64,000 nucleotides of DNA. Source: Proteus faecis (GTDB lineage Bacteria > Pseudomonadota > Gammaproteobacteria > Enterobacterales > Enterobacteriaceae). The stretch is taken from the NCBI RefSeq assembly GCF_003144395.1, contig NZ_PENZ01000034.1, positions 496,001 through 560,000 of the forward strand, read 5' to 3'. The notes beneath the pieces are model-generated. The model was not told the origin of the DNA, ran no database searches, and was given only the letters and a program-made list of their open reading frames with translations. The position numbers were made by a program, and so were the translations under genes. This document shows positions 47,262 through 56,600 of the stretch, piece by piece; position 1 is the stretch's first letter; every line of letters begins with the position of its first letter.

Positions 47262-48258
47262 TTTACCAGTTATTTGGTTCATCATTATCGTATTTAGTAC
47301 GCTAATGTATATCGTGATGGATGGTTTCGATCTTGGCATCGGTATGCTTTATCCATTTATTAAAAGTGACCAAGATCGTGACTTAATGATGAATACCGTT
47401 GCCCCTGTATGGGATGGTAACGAAACATGGTTAGTTCTAGGCGGTGCAGCTTTATTTGGCGCCTTCCCATTAGCTTATGCAGTTATTCTTGATGCTTTAG
47501 CAATGCCTTTAACATTAATGCTTGTTGCACTAATTTTCCGTGGTGTCGCTTTTGAATTTCGTTTTAAAGCTGATAACAATCATAAAGGGTTTTGGGATAA
47601 ATCATTTATCTTTGGCTCTATCTTAGCCACCTTTATGCAAGGTGTTGTTGTTGGTAGCGTTGTTCAAGGTTTACCGGTTATTAACCGCGCCTTTGCGGGT
47701 AGCTATTTTGATTGGTTATCTCCTTTTCCACTCTTTTGTGGGTTTGGGCTAATTATTGCCTATTCATTATTAGGATGTGGCTGGCTGATTATGAAAACTG
47801 AAGGCCATCTACAACAAAATCTATATAAGGTTGCTTCCTCTCTTACTCTCATGATGCTTGCCGTTATTGCAACCGTCAGTGTATGGACACCATTAGCACA
47901 ACCTTCAATTGCAGAACGTTGGTTCACATTACCAAACCTGTTCTTCTTTTTACCCGTTCCTGTTTTAGTGTTGTACAGTACTTGGTTAATTTTGCGTTCA
48001 GTGAAAAAACAAGGACATTACCTGCCTTTTTTTGGTGCGCTAGCTTTAATTTTCTTGGGTTTTTCCGGGTTAGGGATAAGCATTTGGCCTAACATTATTC
48101 CACCTGCAATTAGTTTTGTAGACGCATCGGCTCCACCAGAAAGCCAAGGATTTATGCTAGTTGGTGCACTGTTTATCATTCCTATTATTCTCGTTTACAC
48201 ATTCTGGAGTTATTACGTTTTCAGAGGAAAAACAAATTATGAAGAAGGTTATCACTGA
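47251..48258 (+). CDS. cioB: Cyanide-insensitive quinol oxidase subunit II (CioB/CydB family)
   Basis: 335 residues, about eight membrane segments. N-terminal CydB hallmark IVMDGFDLGIGMLYPF, then WDGNETWLVLGGAALFGAFPLAYA (residues about 50-73) and FRFKADN. Partner of CioA in the inner membrane. It overlaps both cioA (11 nt) and the small downstream gene (20 nt), indicating translational coupling of the complex. Confidence 0.92.
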   Translation: MGIDLPVIWFIIIVFSTLMYIVMDGFDLGIGMLYPFIKSDQDRDLMMNTVAPVWDGNETWLVLGGAALFGAFPLAYAVILDALAMPLTLMLVALIFRGVAFEFRFKADNNHKGFWDKSFIFGSILATFMQGVVVGSVVQGLPVINRAFAGSYFDWLSPFPLFCGFGLIIAYSLLGCGWLIMKTEGHLQQNLYKVASSLTLMMLAVIATVSVWTPLAQPSIAERWFTLPNLFFFLPVPVLVLYSTWLILRSVKKQGHYLPFFGALALIFLGFSGLGISIWPNIIPPAISFVDASAPPESQGFMLVGALFIIPIILVYTFWSYYVFRGKTNYEEGYH

Positions 48259-48400
48259 TCCACAAATACAAAGTAAACCCTCATTATTAAAAAAATGGGG
48301 ATGGTTAATTACTATTTGGTTTTGTAGTGTTTTAGCCTTATTCGCTGTTTCTTCCTTCTTTCGGTTTTTAATGACGTTAGCCGGAATGAAAGTCAAGTAA
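48239..48400 (+). CDS. DUF2474 small membrane protein, CIO-associated
   Basis: 53 residues with one hydrophobic helix: WGWLITIWFCSVLALFAVSSFF, then RFLMTLAGMK. DUF2474 proteins are the small third genes often found behind cioAB, analogous to CydX beside CydAB. Start at 48239 has AGAGGA upstream and overlaps the cioB end; the frame is open farther upstream but inside cioB. Confidence 0.8.
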   Translation: MKKVITDPQIQSKPSLLKKWGWLITIWFCSVLALFAVSSFFRFLMTLAGMKVK

Positions 48401-48464
48401 AGGTAAAGTATATACAGCAAGATAATTAACACCGAATACGATAAACTATAAAATAAAAGTAAAG

Positions 48465-48498
48465 AAAGGGCTGGAGTTATCTTCAGCCCTTTTATCTT
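48465..48498 (+). terminator. Intrinsic terminator of the cio operon
   Basis: AAAGGGCTG (48465-48473) pairs with CAGCCCTTT (48484-48492); inner GAG/CTT extends to a TTAT loop. T-rich tail TTTATCTTT. Confidence 0.88.
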
Positions 48499-48499
48499 T

Positions 48500-49064
48500 A
48501 TTTAAGATAGTGAACGACTCTTTAATGTCATTAAAACTTAACCTATTCTTATTAAATACTCTTTTAGTAACTAATTTTATATAAATTGCTTTGTTATAAA
48601 CATAAAACACAAAAGCAAATATTTTTATTTATCCATAATTAACTAAATTTAAATCAAACTCCTTGATAAAATCACTTTAAATACATCATTTTTGATTAAT
48701 AATAAGAGATAAAATCTTTTTTATGTGTTTATTTCGATAAATAAAGATATAAACAATCCTGTAAAAAACTATCTCCTCTAGAAATAAGCTGGAATGAATG
48801 TTGAATTAAGTTTCCAAAGTAATTATGATATCGCCGCCTAGCAGGTTCATATCTGTATTATTTTATAAAGACACACCAAATGTGTCATTTAGATATGCCA
48901 TATGATTAATTCAAGAATTAAATCCACTCCCTATTAAAAAGGATGGATAATGGATGATGTCTGTTCAAAATACATATTTTGATAATTTAGATTTATCTTA
49001 ATTGCTAAGAAAGATCACTTACACTAGGCTTACTCATTGTTGCTACTAAATTAAGGATGAAATC
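48500..49064. other. Intergenic region between cio operon and DUF805 gene
   Basis: About 565 bp without a supportable gene. It contains a nested hairpin: CATATCT (48849-48855) with AGATATG (48891-48897) enclosing GACACA (48870-48875) with TGTGTC (48881-48886). Otherwise AT-rich. Confidence 0.5.
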
Positions 49065-49448
49065 ATGAATTGGTATTTGGAAGTCATTAAAAATAATTAT
49101 GCTAACTTTTCAGGACGTGCTCGCAGAAAAGAATATTGGATGTTTACTCTAGTAAATACCATTATTATTACCATCCTATATGCTATTGTGATTTCATCAA
49201 TAGACATGAATACGGGTGAAATGAGTGGATTAGGTTCAATTGTTGGTATCATTTTAGGTATTTACTCTTTAGCTATTATTATCCCTAGCCTTGCAGTGAC
49301 TATTCGTCGCTTCCACGACCAAGATAAATCAGGTTGGATGTTCTTACTTGCATTTATTCCTGCTGTTGGTGGATTAATTGTTTTCGTCTTTATGTGCCTT
49401 GAAGGTACTAAAGGTGACAACAGATTCGGCCCAGATCCTAAAGCTTAA
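49065..49448 (+). CDS. DUF805 family membrane protein (YhaH/YhaI-like)
   Basis: 127 residues with about three or four hydrophobic segments. It matches E. coli YhaH in layout: NWYLEVIKNNYANFSGRARRKEYWMF at the start, TIRRFHDQDKSGW in the middle, and LEGTKGDNRFGPDPK at the end, where the family ends. Function unknown. Single gene with its own upstream region. Confidence 0.85.
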   Translation: MNWYLEVIKNNYANFSGRARRKEYWMFTLVNTIIITILYAIVISSIDMNTGEMSGLGSIVGIILGIYSLAIIIPSLAVTIRRFHDQDKSGWMFLLAFIPAVGGLIVFVFMCLEGTKGDNRFGPDPKA

Positions 49449-49471
49449 TCTATTACTGAATGAATATGACA

Positions 49472-49510
49472 ATACAGTGAGTGTAACTAGATCAAGTATA
49501 CTCACTGTAT
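49472..49510 (+). terminator. Hairpin after the DUF805 gene
   Basis: ATACAGTGAG (49472-49481) pairs with CTCACTGTAT (49501-49510), with four more weaker pairs inside. The T-tail is poor, so termination strength is doubtful. Confidence 0.5.
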
Positions 49511-49758
49511 TAATTGATTTTCCTACCATTATTACAACTATCTGAAAACATCCTTGCTTTAAAGAAAATAACACCAGCCCATCTAATCCCACATTGTATT
49601 TTCGTATTTTTATTGATCTCTGACTTTTTTAACTAAAGCCCCAACGTTACCCAATCATACTTATCATATTGATTATTATGTTTTTATTTTTAATTTGAAC
49701 CTAATCACACTATATAAATAAAAAATACACATTCCTTTACTAAATAGACATTAATACT

Positions 49759-49798
49759 GATAATGACTATCATTATTAATTGAAAATGATAATATCTA
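49759..49798. promoter_or_regulatory. Fur box(es) upstream of the siderophore-interacting protein gene
   Basis: GATAATGACTATCATTATT (49759-49777) matches the 19-bp Fur consensus GATAATGATAATCATTATC at 16 positions by my count; an overlapping half-site set GAAAATGATAATATC follows to about 49795. It is 40-58 bp before the start codon. Iron-repressed expression is the clear expectation. Confidence 0.85.
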
Positions 49799-49816
49799 CG
49801 TCAATAAAAAAATTAA

Positions 49817-50680
49817 ATGAGTCAGGTAAAAAAAGTGAGTAACCCAAAAATATCTCAAGAAAAAAATATTTATAAACCCGCTCCTCCTCGCCTAGTTCAA
49901 GTAAAGCGTATTACTGATGTTACACCAGGAATGCGTTGTATCACCTTTACGAGTGATGATTTAGATACTTATCCCGCAGATACTGCGGGGGCACATTTAA
50001 AAATATTCCTACCTTTAGAAGGCCAAGTTAAACCAACAGTGCCAGGCTTTTCTGAGAAAGGCCCTACATGGCCTGAAGGTGAACCAAGATCGATTGTACG
50101 TACTTACAGTGTTCGTGCTATTCGACCTGAACAAAAAGAGTTAGATATTGAATTTGCAATACATGACGATGCTGGCCCTGCTATTCATTTTGCACTAAAT
50201 GCTAAGCAAGGAGACTATATTGGGATCACTAATCCGGGTGGACCTGATCCTTTATTAGCGCCAGCATCACATTACTACATGGCAGCTGATCCAAGTTCTT
50301 TACCTGCTTTAATGGCTTTGATAGAAACCATGCAACCTAATGTTCAAGGGAAAGTCATTATACGAGTAGAGGACGAAGCGCATCGCCAAGAAATTAAACG
50401 TCCTAATGGCTTAGAGATAATCTGGTTAATCGGCTCTGTTGAAGAACAAACTCAAAACTTGATTAATGAATTTACGTCGTGGAAATTACCAACTGAAGAT
50501 GTGGCATTTTGGATTGCTGGTGAAGACAAAATCATTCGTGCATTAAGACGTCATATTCGCCGTGATAACGGTTTCGATCGTAGCTTAATTTATGCTATTC
50601 CTTATTGGCGTTTTGGTTATGACGAAGAAGGCTATCACGCTGAACGTCACCATGTGATGGATAACGAAGACGTAAGCTAA
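49817..50680 (+). CDS. Siderophore-interacting protein (ferric-siderophore reductase, ViuB/SIP family)
   Basis: 287 residues, cytoplasmic NAD(P)H:flavin-type reductase that frees iron from imported ferric siderophores. The FAD-binding beta barrel holds RSIVRTYSVRAIRPEQKELDIEF with the R-x-Y-S/T motif (about 92-97), followed by IHDDAGPAIHFALNAKQGD; the C-terminal NAD(P)H lobe has FWIAGEDKIIRALRRHIR. A strong Fur box precedes it. No siderophore receptor or biosynthesis genes are nearby, so it acts for systems encoded elsewhere. Confidence 0.9.
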   Translation: MSQVKKVSNPKISQEKNIYKPAPPRLVQVKRITDVTPGMRCITFTSDDLDTYPADTAGAHLKIFLPLEGQVKPTVPGFSEKGPTWPEGEPRSIVRTYSVRAIRPEQKELDIEFAIHDDAGPAIHFALNAKQGDYIGITNPGGPDPLLAPASHYYMAADPSSLPALMALIETMQPNVQGKVIIRVEDEAHRQEIKRPNGLEIIWLIGSVEEQTQNLINEFTSWKLPTEDVAFWIAGEDKIIRALRRHIRRDNGFDRSLIYAIPYWRFGYDEEGYHAERHHVMDNEDVS

Positions 50681-50713
50681 GTGATAAATTAAAGACTAAG
50701 CGTTGGCTGTACG

Positions 50714-50755
50714 GGCTGCATATTAACTCCTTCAGTAATATGCAGTCTTTTTTAT
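50714..50755 (+). terminator. Intrinsic terminator of the siderophore-interacting protein gene
   Basis: CTGCATATTA (50716-50725) pairs with TAATATGCAG (50736-50745), extended by two outer pairs, loop of 10, followed by TTTTTTATT. Confidence 0.85.
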
Positions 50756-50768
50756 TATAAAAATATAA

Positions 50769-51476
50769 CTAATGTATATTCTTCTTATCTTGCTGATAAT
50801 TTCCATCATCATCTATATAGATAACTGTAATAACTTGGTTAGTATCAATTCGCCCTTTATATTCGACTTCCTGTTTTGAGAAAGGTGCTATCATGGTGGT
50901 CTGAATTAAAGATTGCTCTATATTCTCTTGTGTATACATTTTTGAAATCGTAAAAAAATAAGCTGAAGGATTATTAATCTCTAAATTCTGCTGTTTCTTT
51001 ATAATCTCAATCTGTTTAAAAATAGTGCTACTCGTTAATTCGAGTTGTTTAGGGCGATAGAAAAGCTTAATGCGAGTTTGTAATGCTAATTGTAACGTAT
51101 TTGCATTTTCGCTACTGTCAGGTTTAGGTGGAATATCAAGCACATTAAGATAAAAAATAGACTCTCTATCTTGAGGCAATTTATTTTCTAATTGTTGTAT
51201 TTTTAATTGTGCTCCCCCATTAGCTGAAACTTTCATTATAGGAGGAATTACAATAAAAGGTGCTGTTGTCGTCTCAGGCGTTGATGAAATATCACCATCA
51301 TCTATCCAAGATTGAACTAATGTTGGCTGTTCACTGTGATTAAAAATTTGCAATGATAGTGTTGATTTGTCCATGGGAAAAATTAGACGTGTACGCTCAA
51401 GTACCACACTTGCCTTTGCTATGGATGTTATAAGCATAAATAATAAAATAAAACTAACATTTATTATTTTTTTCAT
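50769..51476 (-). CDS. Second periplasmic fimbrial chaperone (PapD family)
   Basis: 235 residues: signal peptide ending AKA, then the two immunoglobulin domains of a PapD-type chaperone. The subunit-binding G1 strand region is ESIFYLNVLDIPPKP, with ALQTRIKLFYRP following. It shares LVQSWIDDG and STPE with the first chaperone of the operon, so they are paralogues. Last gene of the fimbrial operon, 12 nt after the adhesin gene. ATG at 51476 gives a normal signal peptide. Confidence 0.88.
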   Translation of the reverse strand: MKKIINVSFILLFMLITSIAKASVVLERTRLIFPMDKSTLSLQIFNHSEQPTLVQSWIDDGDISSTPETTTAPFIVIPPIMKVSANGGAQLKIQQLENKLPQDRESIFYLNVLDIPPKPDSSENANTLQLALQTRIKLFYRPKQLELTSSTIFKQIEIIKKQQNLEINNPSAYFFTISKMYTQENIEQSLIQTTMIAPFSKQEVEYKGRIDTNQVITVIYIDDDGNYQQDKKNIH

Positions 51477-51488
51477 TAGATACACTCT

Positions 51489-52568
51489 TTAGTCATAAGA
51501 CATCACTAATGTGGCAGTACTTGTTATTTTCCCTTGAGTAACTGAATTAATACTATAAGGATAATAATAAGCCCCCATATTTATCGAAAATGCAGAGGAT
51601 AAGTTGTTACCTTGATTAACACTGAAAATACTGGTCGCACTGCCTTGAGAATTAATATTGTCAGAAAAAATAACGGGGCTATTGATATTATCGCTTTTTA
51701 CTACACGCAATCCGATCCCCCCAGCACCTTGCGCTGTTGTATTAGTTAATATAGTTTTGTCTGTCGCCAATAAACTTTGGCTTGATAAAAACATCTTAAT
51801 ATTTCTAGACGCTTTTGAACCACTTAAAAAGTCTTGGCACGTAAAATTTAATGTAAAAGGCGTGTATCCTGCTTTATCTACCGTTTTTGCATCTTTTACA
51901 CTGATTAATGGCAATGAAACAACTAAACCCGCATTAGAAAAATTACAGGTTGTCATGACAGGATTATAAGTAATTAGCATTGGTTGTAAAAAAATATCAT
52001 TTTGATCAACTGGCCATTGCCACGTTAATAAGAATTGTACAAGTTTAATAACAATATTAAGTAACCACTGAACTAATCCAACATTCGATGCATCTGACGC
52101 TAAAATAACAGGATTAACAATAGCTGTACTTCCACTCACCTCTTTATAATTGGTCGAGGGTTTACTACTCAATAGCGTAAATTTTAAGGTGAAATTAGTA
52201 TCTAAATCTGATGCAGGGTGTGTTCCCGCTGAAATATTCGTTACATTATCTTTTTCTAATGCTGTTAATGTAATAGAGACAAACTGTTTCCCACCATTAA
52301 AACCAATTGTTCCCGTTCGACCATCATTAAAAGGTGAGGCAATACCCACAGTATTAGGAAATAATACCCCTCTTGCATTACATTTAAAGGTACCCGGAAA
52401 TATTGTTCTACTCGTTTTTGTTACAGTTGTTGAAGTTGCATTTAAATCTGTAGATAAATCAAAGTTAATATTGGGTGCCGTAATAGTTTCCTCAGGTTTA
52501 CAATTAGCAATTGCCTGTTGGCTTATCGCACCTAATAAAATTATAAATATAAAAGCTGGTGATTTCAT
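51489..52568 (-). CDS. Fimbrial tip adhesin / minor subunit
   Basis: 359 residues with signal peptide (ends QQAIA). Larger than a pilin, consistent with a two-domain adhesin: an N-terminal receptor domain (to about 200) and a C-terminal pilin domain with the conserved TLNFTCQDF cysteine region, and ending TATLVMSYD, the donor-strand acceptor-type C-terminus. The receptor is unknown. Start at 52568 lies 11 nt after the usher stop with GGAAAG upstream; an earlier in-frame ATG overlaps the usher. Confidence 0.78.
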   Translation of the reverse strand: MKSPAFIFIILLGAISQQAIANCKPEETITAPNINFDLSTDLNATSTTVTKTSRTIFPGTFKCNARGVLFPNTVGIASPFNDGRTGTIGFNGGKQFVSITLTALEKDNVTNISAGTHPASDLDTNFTLKFTLLSSKPSTNYKEVSGSTAIVNPVILASDASNVGLVQWLLNIVIKLVQFLLTWQWPVDQNDIFLQPMLITYNPVMTTCNFSNAGLVVSLPLISVKDAKTVDKAGYTPFTLNFTCQDFLSGSKASRNIKMFLSSQSLLATDKTILTNTTAQGAGGIGLRVVKSDNINSPVIFSDNINSQGSATSIFSVNQGNNLSSAFSINMGAYYYPYSINSVTQGKITSTATLVMSYD

Positions 52569-52579
52569 AGCGCTTTCCT

Positions 52580-55090
52580 TTATCGACAAATATTACTATT
52601 TTTATCCATCGTATTTATTAAATGCTCCACTACACATTCCATCTTTTCAGCTTTATTTAATTTTATAAAGAGTGAAGAAGGTAACTCATCACTTTTTAAA
52701 TAAAGCACACTTGATTGTCCGACATAACCAATACTCTCTTTTTTACTATTTAAAACTTCTGTACCGAAAGGTAAACTTTCATTATTTTCTAAAGATGCTT
52801 TAATAATAAATGTCTTACGTTTATCCGTTGTTAATGTGAGGTAATTAACTGCGCCTAAATACGGAGCAACCTGAGTTGTATTTCCAACAAGCTCGGCATT
52901 TGAAGGCATTTCTGTATTTGTTAAAGTATAATTATTTGTACGATAAGGGATACTATTAGGCACTAATACTATCCCTTGATTATTAGTTAATGTGGCTTTA
53001 TTTCCATTAACCATCATATTATTGGCCATAGGTGCTTCGATAAGAGTATAGGTATTCCCTGTATTACCTGAAAAAACAATATGATTAGGTACGGCAACAA
53101 CTGTTCCTCGAGCACCTAATCCTCCCTGGCGATAATTATTTGCTTCCGTATAAGATGCCGATAATGTGCTATATGGATGACGATAACTGACATTTGCGCC
53201 GACTAAATTATTTCCACCTGTTTGATTTGAACCTGTTAAAGTATAATTAACTAGATCATCTTTACCTGCTGTTCCACTCATACTAATTGTAGATTGCTGG
53301 TAACGTGAATCAGCCGCATAAATTGAAGTATTAATATTGGCTCTTTTATCAAAAAATGAAATCGGCACACTAATATTAAAATAATAACGAGTCTCTTCTT
53401 TATTATCGTAATTTCTTAACTTTGAGACAGAAAGATTATATGCAATATCTTTATAATTATTTGAATAGCCTAACTGATACTCGCGATTACTCTCATCCGT
53501 ATTCCAATAGTTTCGATGTGTCCCTGAAAGAAAAACAACACCACGCTGCCCACCCAAATATTGATTAAGATTTATAGTAAACGTATTTTTTGCTCTAGAA
53601 CCTCGTAGTGCATCAAACGTTGATAAATCAAGATCAGATATTGCATTATTATTTTGTTGTTGAACAATATTATTTTGATAATCTTTCCAAGCTTTATAGT
53701 TATCATGGGCATAAATTGAATCTACAAAGCTATAATAATCACGAGTAGAATAACGATAAGCAGCCAATGTTAAATTGGTTAATGTTGCATCCATATATTT
53801 ACTATAAGCGAGACGAAAGCTTTGTCCGGTTTTTTTACCCGACTGTAAATCTGCGCTTGCATGTGTTATATCTGCTGAGATTGCCCCAAATCTAAAATTC
53901 CAACCACTACCTATCAACGCAGAGTAATAATCTTCACTGGCAATGCCTCCAGCATAAAGTGTAACAAGGTTACTTAAGCCATAATGAAACTCACCTTGTG
54001 CAAATTTAGGTCGGTAATCAGTATTATTAATCCGTGACTCCCCCAATATCACGTTATAGCGATATACACCTTCTTTTAGCATGTCGGGCACGGCTGAAAA
54101 TGGCACCGTAAATGACTCTCTTCTACCATCTGCTTCTTGAACAACCACTAATAGATCACCACCACCGGCTGTGGGTTGAATATCTCGAAAAGAAAACTCG
54201 CCCGGAGGTACATTTTCTTGAAAAACTAGATTTTCATTTTGATAAACACTAACTAATGCGTTTGTTTGTGCAACACCTCGAATAATAGGAGCAAAACCTT
54301 GACTTGAGTTAGGTAGCATTCCCATTTCTGTTGCCAACGATGCTCCTCTAAATGAAATGCTAGTAAAAAGTGTTGCTGGCGTATAAAAATCACCAATTGT
54401 TAATCCCGAAGTTATCTGACTAAACGCCTTATAAACATAGCGTGTATTGTTTTTCCATTGGCTGTTACCATGAGAATAATAAGAGTAGTTAGACTCATCT
54501 CTAAACTGCCACGCACCTAAATTAATACCTGAATGAATATTGGCAAAAAAATTTTCGTTATTACTTTTACTTCCTTTTTTTTCTTTATAGTTATAGTAAT
54601 TTAAATTATAAGACAAAATCAGGGCAGAAATACCTTGTTGCCAATAACTCGGATCAACATACCCAACTTCTGATTTTTTCACCGAAATTTGGGGAGCATT
54701 AATATCAAGTCTTAATTTGTTTATATCTAATACCGATGTTACCCCTTTTGCCAATTCATTTGATAATATTGTCTTTTGTTGCGCCAGTTTTTGTTTTGCG
54801 GATAAAGATAAATTTAAGCCCAATTTATTTACATCTACTGGCTCAAAACTAATCTCTGCATGTTCACCCGTTACATTTATTTCAAATTGCCCTTTCCATT
54901 CTTGATTAACATAAACATCAACAAGTTGTTTTCCTTCAGGAATTTTATCGTCAATATAAAATCGTGAAATATCTCCATTCTTTGAATTCCCAACAAGCAA
55001 AGAGGTATCAAATCCCTCTGCGTACAGATTCTGAGTGTAATGTTGTATTCCTAAAAAAATAAGGATTGAGAGATATCTTGGATTATTCAC
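52580..55090 (-). CDS. Fimbrial outer-membrane usher
   Basis: 836 residues. Outer-membrane beta-barrel pore that assembles pilus subunits delivered by the chaperone. N-terminal chaperone-binding domain starts EGFDTSLLVG...DISRFYIDDKIPEGKQLVDVYVN, the barrel follows, the plug-domain region includes GFAPIIRGVAQTNALVSVYQNE and PPGEFSFRDI, and the C-terminal domains include LPFGTEVLN and SIGYVGQSSVLYL. I chose GTG at 55090 (13 nt after the chaperone stop, GAGAT upstream) because it leads straight into a signal peptide; ATGs up to 55162 inside the chaperone gene are possible. Confidence 0.88.
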   Translation of the reverse strand: MNNPRYLSILIFLGIQHYTQNLYAEGFDTSLLVGNSKNGDISRFYIDDKIPEGKQLVDVYVNQEWKGQFEINVTGEHAEISFEPVDVNKLGLNLSLSAKQKLAQQKTILSNELAKGVTSVLDINKLRLDINAPQISVKKSEVGYVDPSYWQQGISALILSYNLNYYNYKEKKGSKSNNENFFANIHSGINLGAWQFRDESNYSYYSHGNSQWKNNTRYVYKAFSQITSGLTIGDFYTPATLFTSISFRGASLATEMGMLPNSSQGFAPIIRGVAQTNALVSVYQNENLVFQENVPPGEFSFRDIQPTAGGGDLLVVVQEADGRRESFTVPFSAVPDMLKEGVYRYNVILGESRINNTDYRPKFAQGEFHYGLSNLVTLYAGGIASEDYYSALIGSGWNFRFGAISADITHASADLQSGKKTGQSFRLAYSKYMDATLTNLTLAAYRYSTRDYYSFVDSIYAHDNYKAWKDYQNNIVQQQNNNAISDLDLSTFDALRGSRAKNTFTINLNQYLGGQRGVVFLSGTHRNYWNTDESNREYQLGYSNNYKDIAYNLSVSKLRNYDNKEETRYYFNISVPISFFDKRANINTSIYAADSRYQQSTISMSGTAGKDDLVNYTLTGSNQTGGNNLVGANVSYRHPYSTLSASYTEANNYRQGGLGARGTVVAVPNHIVFSGNTGNTYTLIEAPMANNMMVNGNKATLTNNQGIVLVPNSIPYRTNNYTLTNTEMPSNAELVGNTTQVAPYLGAVNYLTLTTDKRKTFIIKASLENNESLPFGTEVLNSKKESIGYVGQSSVLYLKSDELPSSLFIKLNKAEKMECVVEHLINTMDKNSNICR

Positions 55091-55103
55091 GATGTTATCT
55101 CGA

Positions 55104-55796
55104 TTAGAGTTTAATATTCTGTGATTTATAAACACCAAAATCATCAACATAAATAACAACAACGGAATTACTTTTTAATGTATTAATTAATGGTAACTCA
55201 CGAGAAGATAACGGTGGGATCATTTCAGAATCAACAAGCGTAATACGAGGTGTTTCTTGTGTAGAAATAGATGCTATTGTGAAATGATACTGTGAGTTAT
55301 TTTTTACTAGAACTTTATTACCATTTAATTGGTAAGTGATTTTTTCATTAACAGTCTCTGGGTTATCAGTAAGTCCTTTAGGGCGATAAAAAACTTTAAT
55401 TCTTGTTTTCATTGCTAATTGAAGATAACTCTTTCCTTTTAATGCTTCCACATTTTCTGGAATATCTAATACATTTAAATAATATACTTTTTCAAGATTT
55501 TCCGATGGTATCTTATCGGAATTTTTTATTCTTAATGTTTGCCCTTGCCTTCCTGCAATTTTTACAATCGGCGGATATAAATAAAAAGGAGAATTCGCAT
55601 CTTCAGGCGTTGAATTTATATTTCCATCATCTATCCAACTTTGTACCAAAGAAGCTAAATCACCATTATTTGTCAATTCGATATTAACACTATCAACACC
55701 TTCATAGTAAAGAACGCGGGTACCATTAATAATAATGTTTGCTAATACAGCCGAAGGTAATATCAAGATAATTAAAAGTAATATTAATTTTTTCAT
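55104..55796 (-). CDS. First periplasmic fimbrial chaperone (PapD family)
   Basis: 230 residues: signal peptide ending AVLA, then PapD-type domains with the NGTRVLYYEG strand, LVQSWIDDGNINSTPEDANSPFYLYPPIVK, EKVYYLNVLDIPENV and AMKTRIKVFYRPKGL. It holds pilus subunits by donor-strand complementation and passes them to the usher encoded next. An upstream GTG in frame at 55805 is possible, but ATG 55796 begins a typical MKKLILLL signal. Separated from the pilin gene by a terminator-like hairpin. Confidence 0.9.
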   Translation of the reverse strand: MKKLILLLIILILPSAVLANIIINGTRVLYYEGVDSVNIELTNNGDLASLVQSWIDDGNINSTPEDANSPFYLYPPIVKIAGRQGQTLRIKNSDKIPSENLEKVYYLNVLDIPENVEALKGKSYLQLAMKTRIKVFYRPKGLTDNPETVNEKITYQLNGNKVLVKNNSQYHFTIASISTQETPRITLVDSEMIPPLSSRELPLINTLKSNSVVVIYVDDFGVYKSQNIKL

Positions 55797-55802
55797 TATA
55801 AG

Positions 55803-55838
55803 CACCCAAAAAAGCCAGACCCATGAGTCTGGCTTTTT
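55803..55838 (-). terminator. Terminator/attenuator between pilin and chaperone genes
   Basis: AAAAAGCCAGAC (55809-55820), loop CCATGA, GTCTGGCTTTTT (55827-55838). On the minus strand it ends in six T. Partial termination here would give more pilin than chaperone and usher mRNA, the usual arrangement in fimbrial operons. Confidence 0.88.
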
Positions 55839-55841
55839 ATA

Positions 55842-56432
55842 TTATAAATAAGATACTGTATAAATAACGTTAGAGTGTACGGGTCCTGTTTTAGCTGCGG
55901 TTGCATTTGTTTTATAGTAACTGGCAATTAAGCGTAGAGTATCTGAATCTGGCGCCGTTTTATCGCCTTTAATACCTGTATCAAAAGTTGCATTTAGAGG
56001 TATAGCAACTGTTGGCGCAGCAGGTGTTGATAAACTAAAGCCAACATTCTTTGCAACTAATGGATCATTTTCATTTGCAGTATCATTAACTAAATATAAT
56101 CCACTTGTTGAAATAGTATTTGCAGATGAGAAATGTATCTTTAAATTACTGCCACTTGGTGTAGATGCTGGAGCGCAATCAGAGAATGTCAAAGCAAACT
56201 CTTTTTGATTTTTGGCAATAACAGTATTTGCTGTTGTTCCTGCATCCGTTACGGTAATAGGATCTAATAGAATAGAAAAGTCCGCACTATTTCCTCCATT
56301 AATAGTACAAGTGGTATCACTAATAGCACCAGAGAAAGAAATTATTCCCCCAGCGCTATTTGTTGCAGCAAATGCCGACGACGACAATATAGCCACTGAT
56401 AATAATGACAGTGGGAGTTTATTTTTAAACAT
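55842..56432 (-). CDS. Major fimbrial subunit (type 1-like pilin)
   Basis: 196 residues with signal peptide (MFKNKLPLSLL...SSSAFA). The mature pilin shows the FimA-type pattern: GGIISFSGAISDTTCTINGG with the first cysteine, the second in FALTFSDCAPAS, and the C-terminal penultimate-tyrosine beta zipper NVIYTVSYL. It is the structural rod subunit of the pilus. ATG at 56432 has GGAG upstream. First gene of the operon. Confidence 0.92.
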   Translation of the reverse strand: MFKNKLPLSLLSVAILSSSAFAATNSAGGIISFSGAISDTTCTINGGNSADFSILLDPITVTDAGTTANTVIAKNQKEFALTFSDCAPASTPSGSNLKIHFSSANTISTSGLYLVNDTANENDPLVAKNVGFSLSTPAAPTVAIPLNATFDTGIKGDKTAPDSDTLRLIASYYKTNATAAKTGPVHSNVIYTVSYL

Positions 56433-56584
56433 ATATAACTCCAGAATAGATAAATATTTAATTAGCAAAAATAAGATTCTATTATTGCCATCATTAACTA
56501 AAGGTGTGAAAGGATACCCTAGTCAATTTGATATTAGCCATACTTTAAAAACTCAACAAATAAAAATTTTTATTTTTTAAAAAT

Positions 56585-56600
56585 TGTGATTTAAGTCAAA
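56585..56600. promoter_or_regulatory. CRP-like site upstream of the pilin gene
   Basis: TGTGA-N6-TCAAA (56585-56600) matches the CRP palindrome TGTGA-N6-TCACA at 9 of 10 key bases. It is about 150 bp before the pilin start, in a 395-bp AT-rich region (56433-56827) in which I find no invertible inverted repeats and no recombinase gene. Confidence 0.5.
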
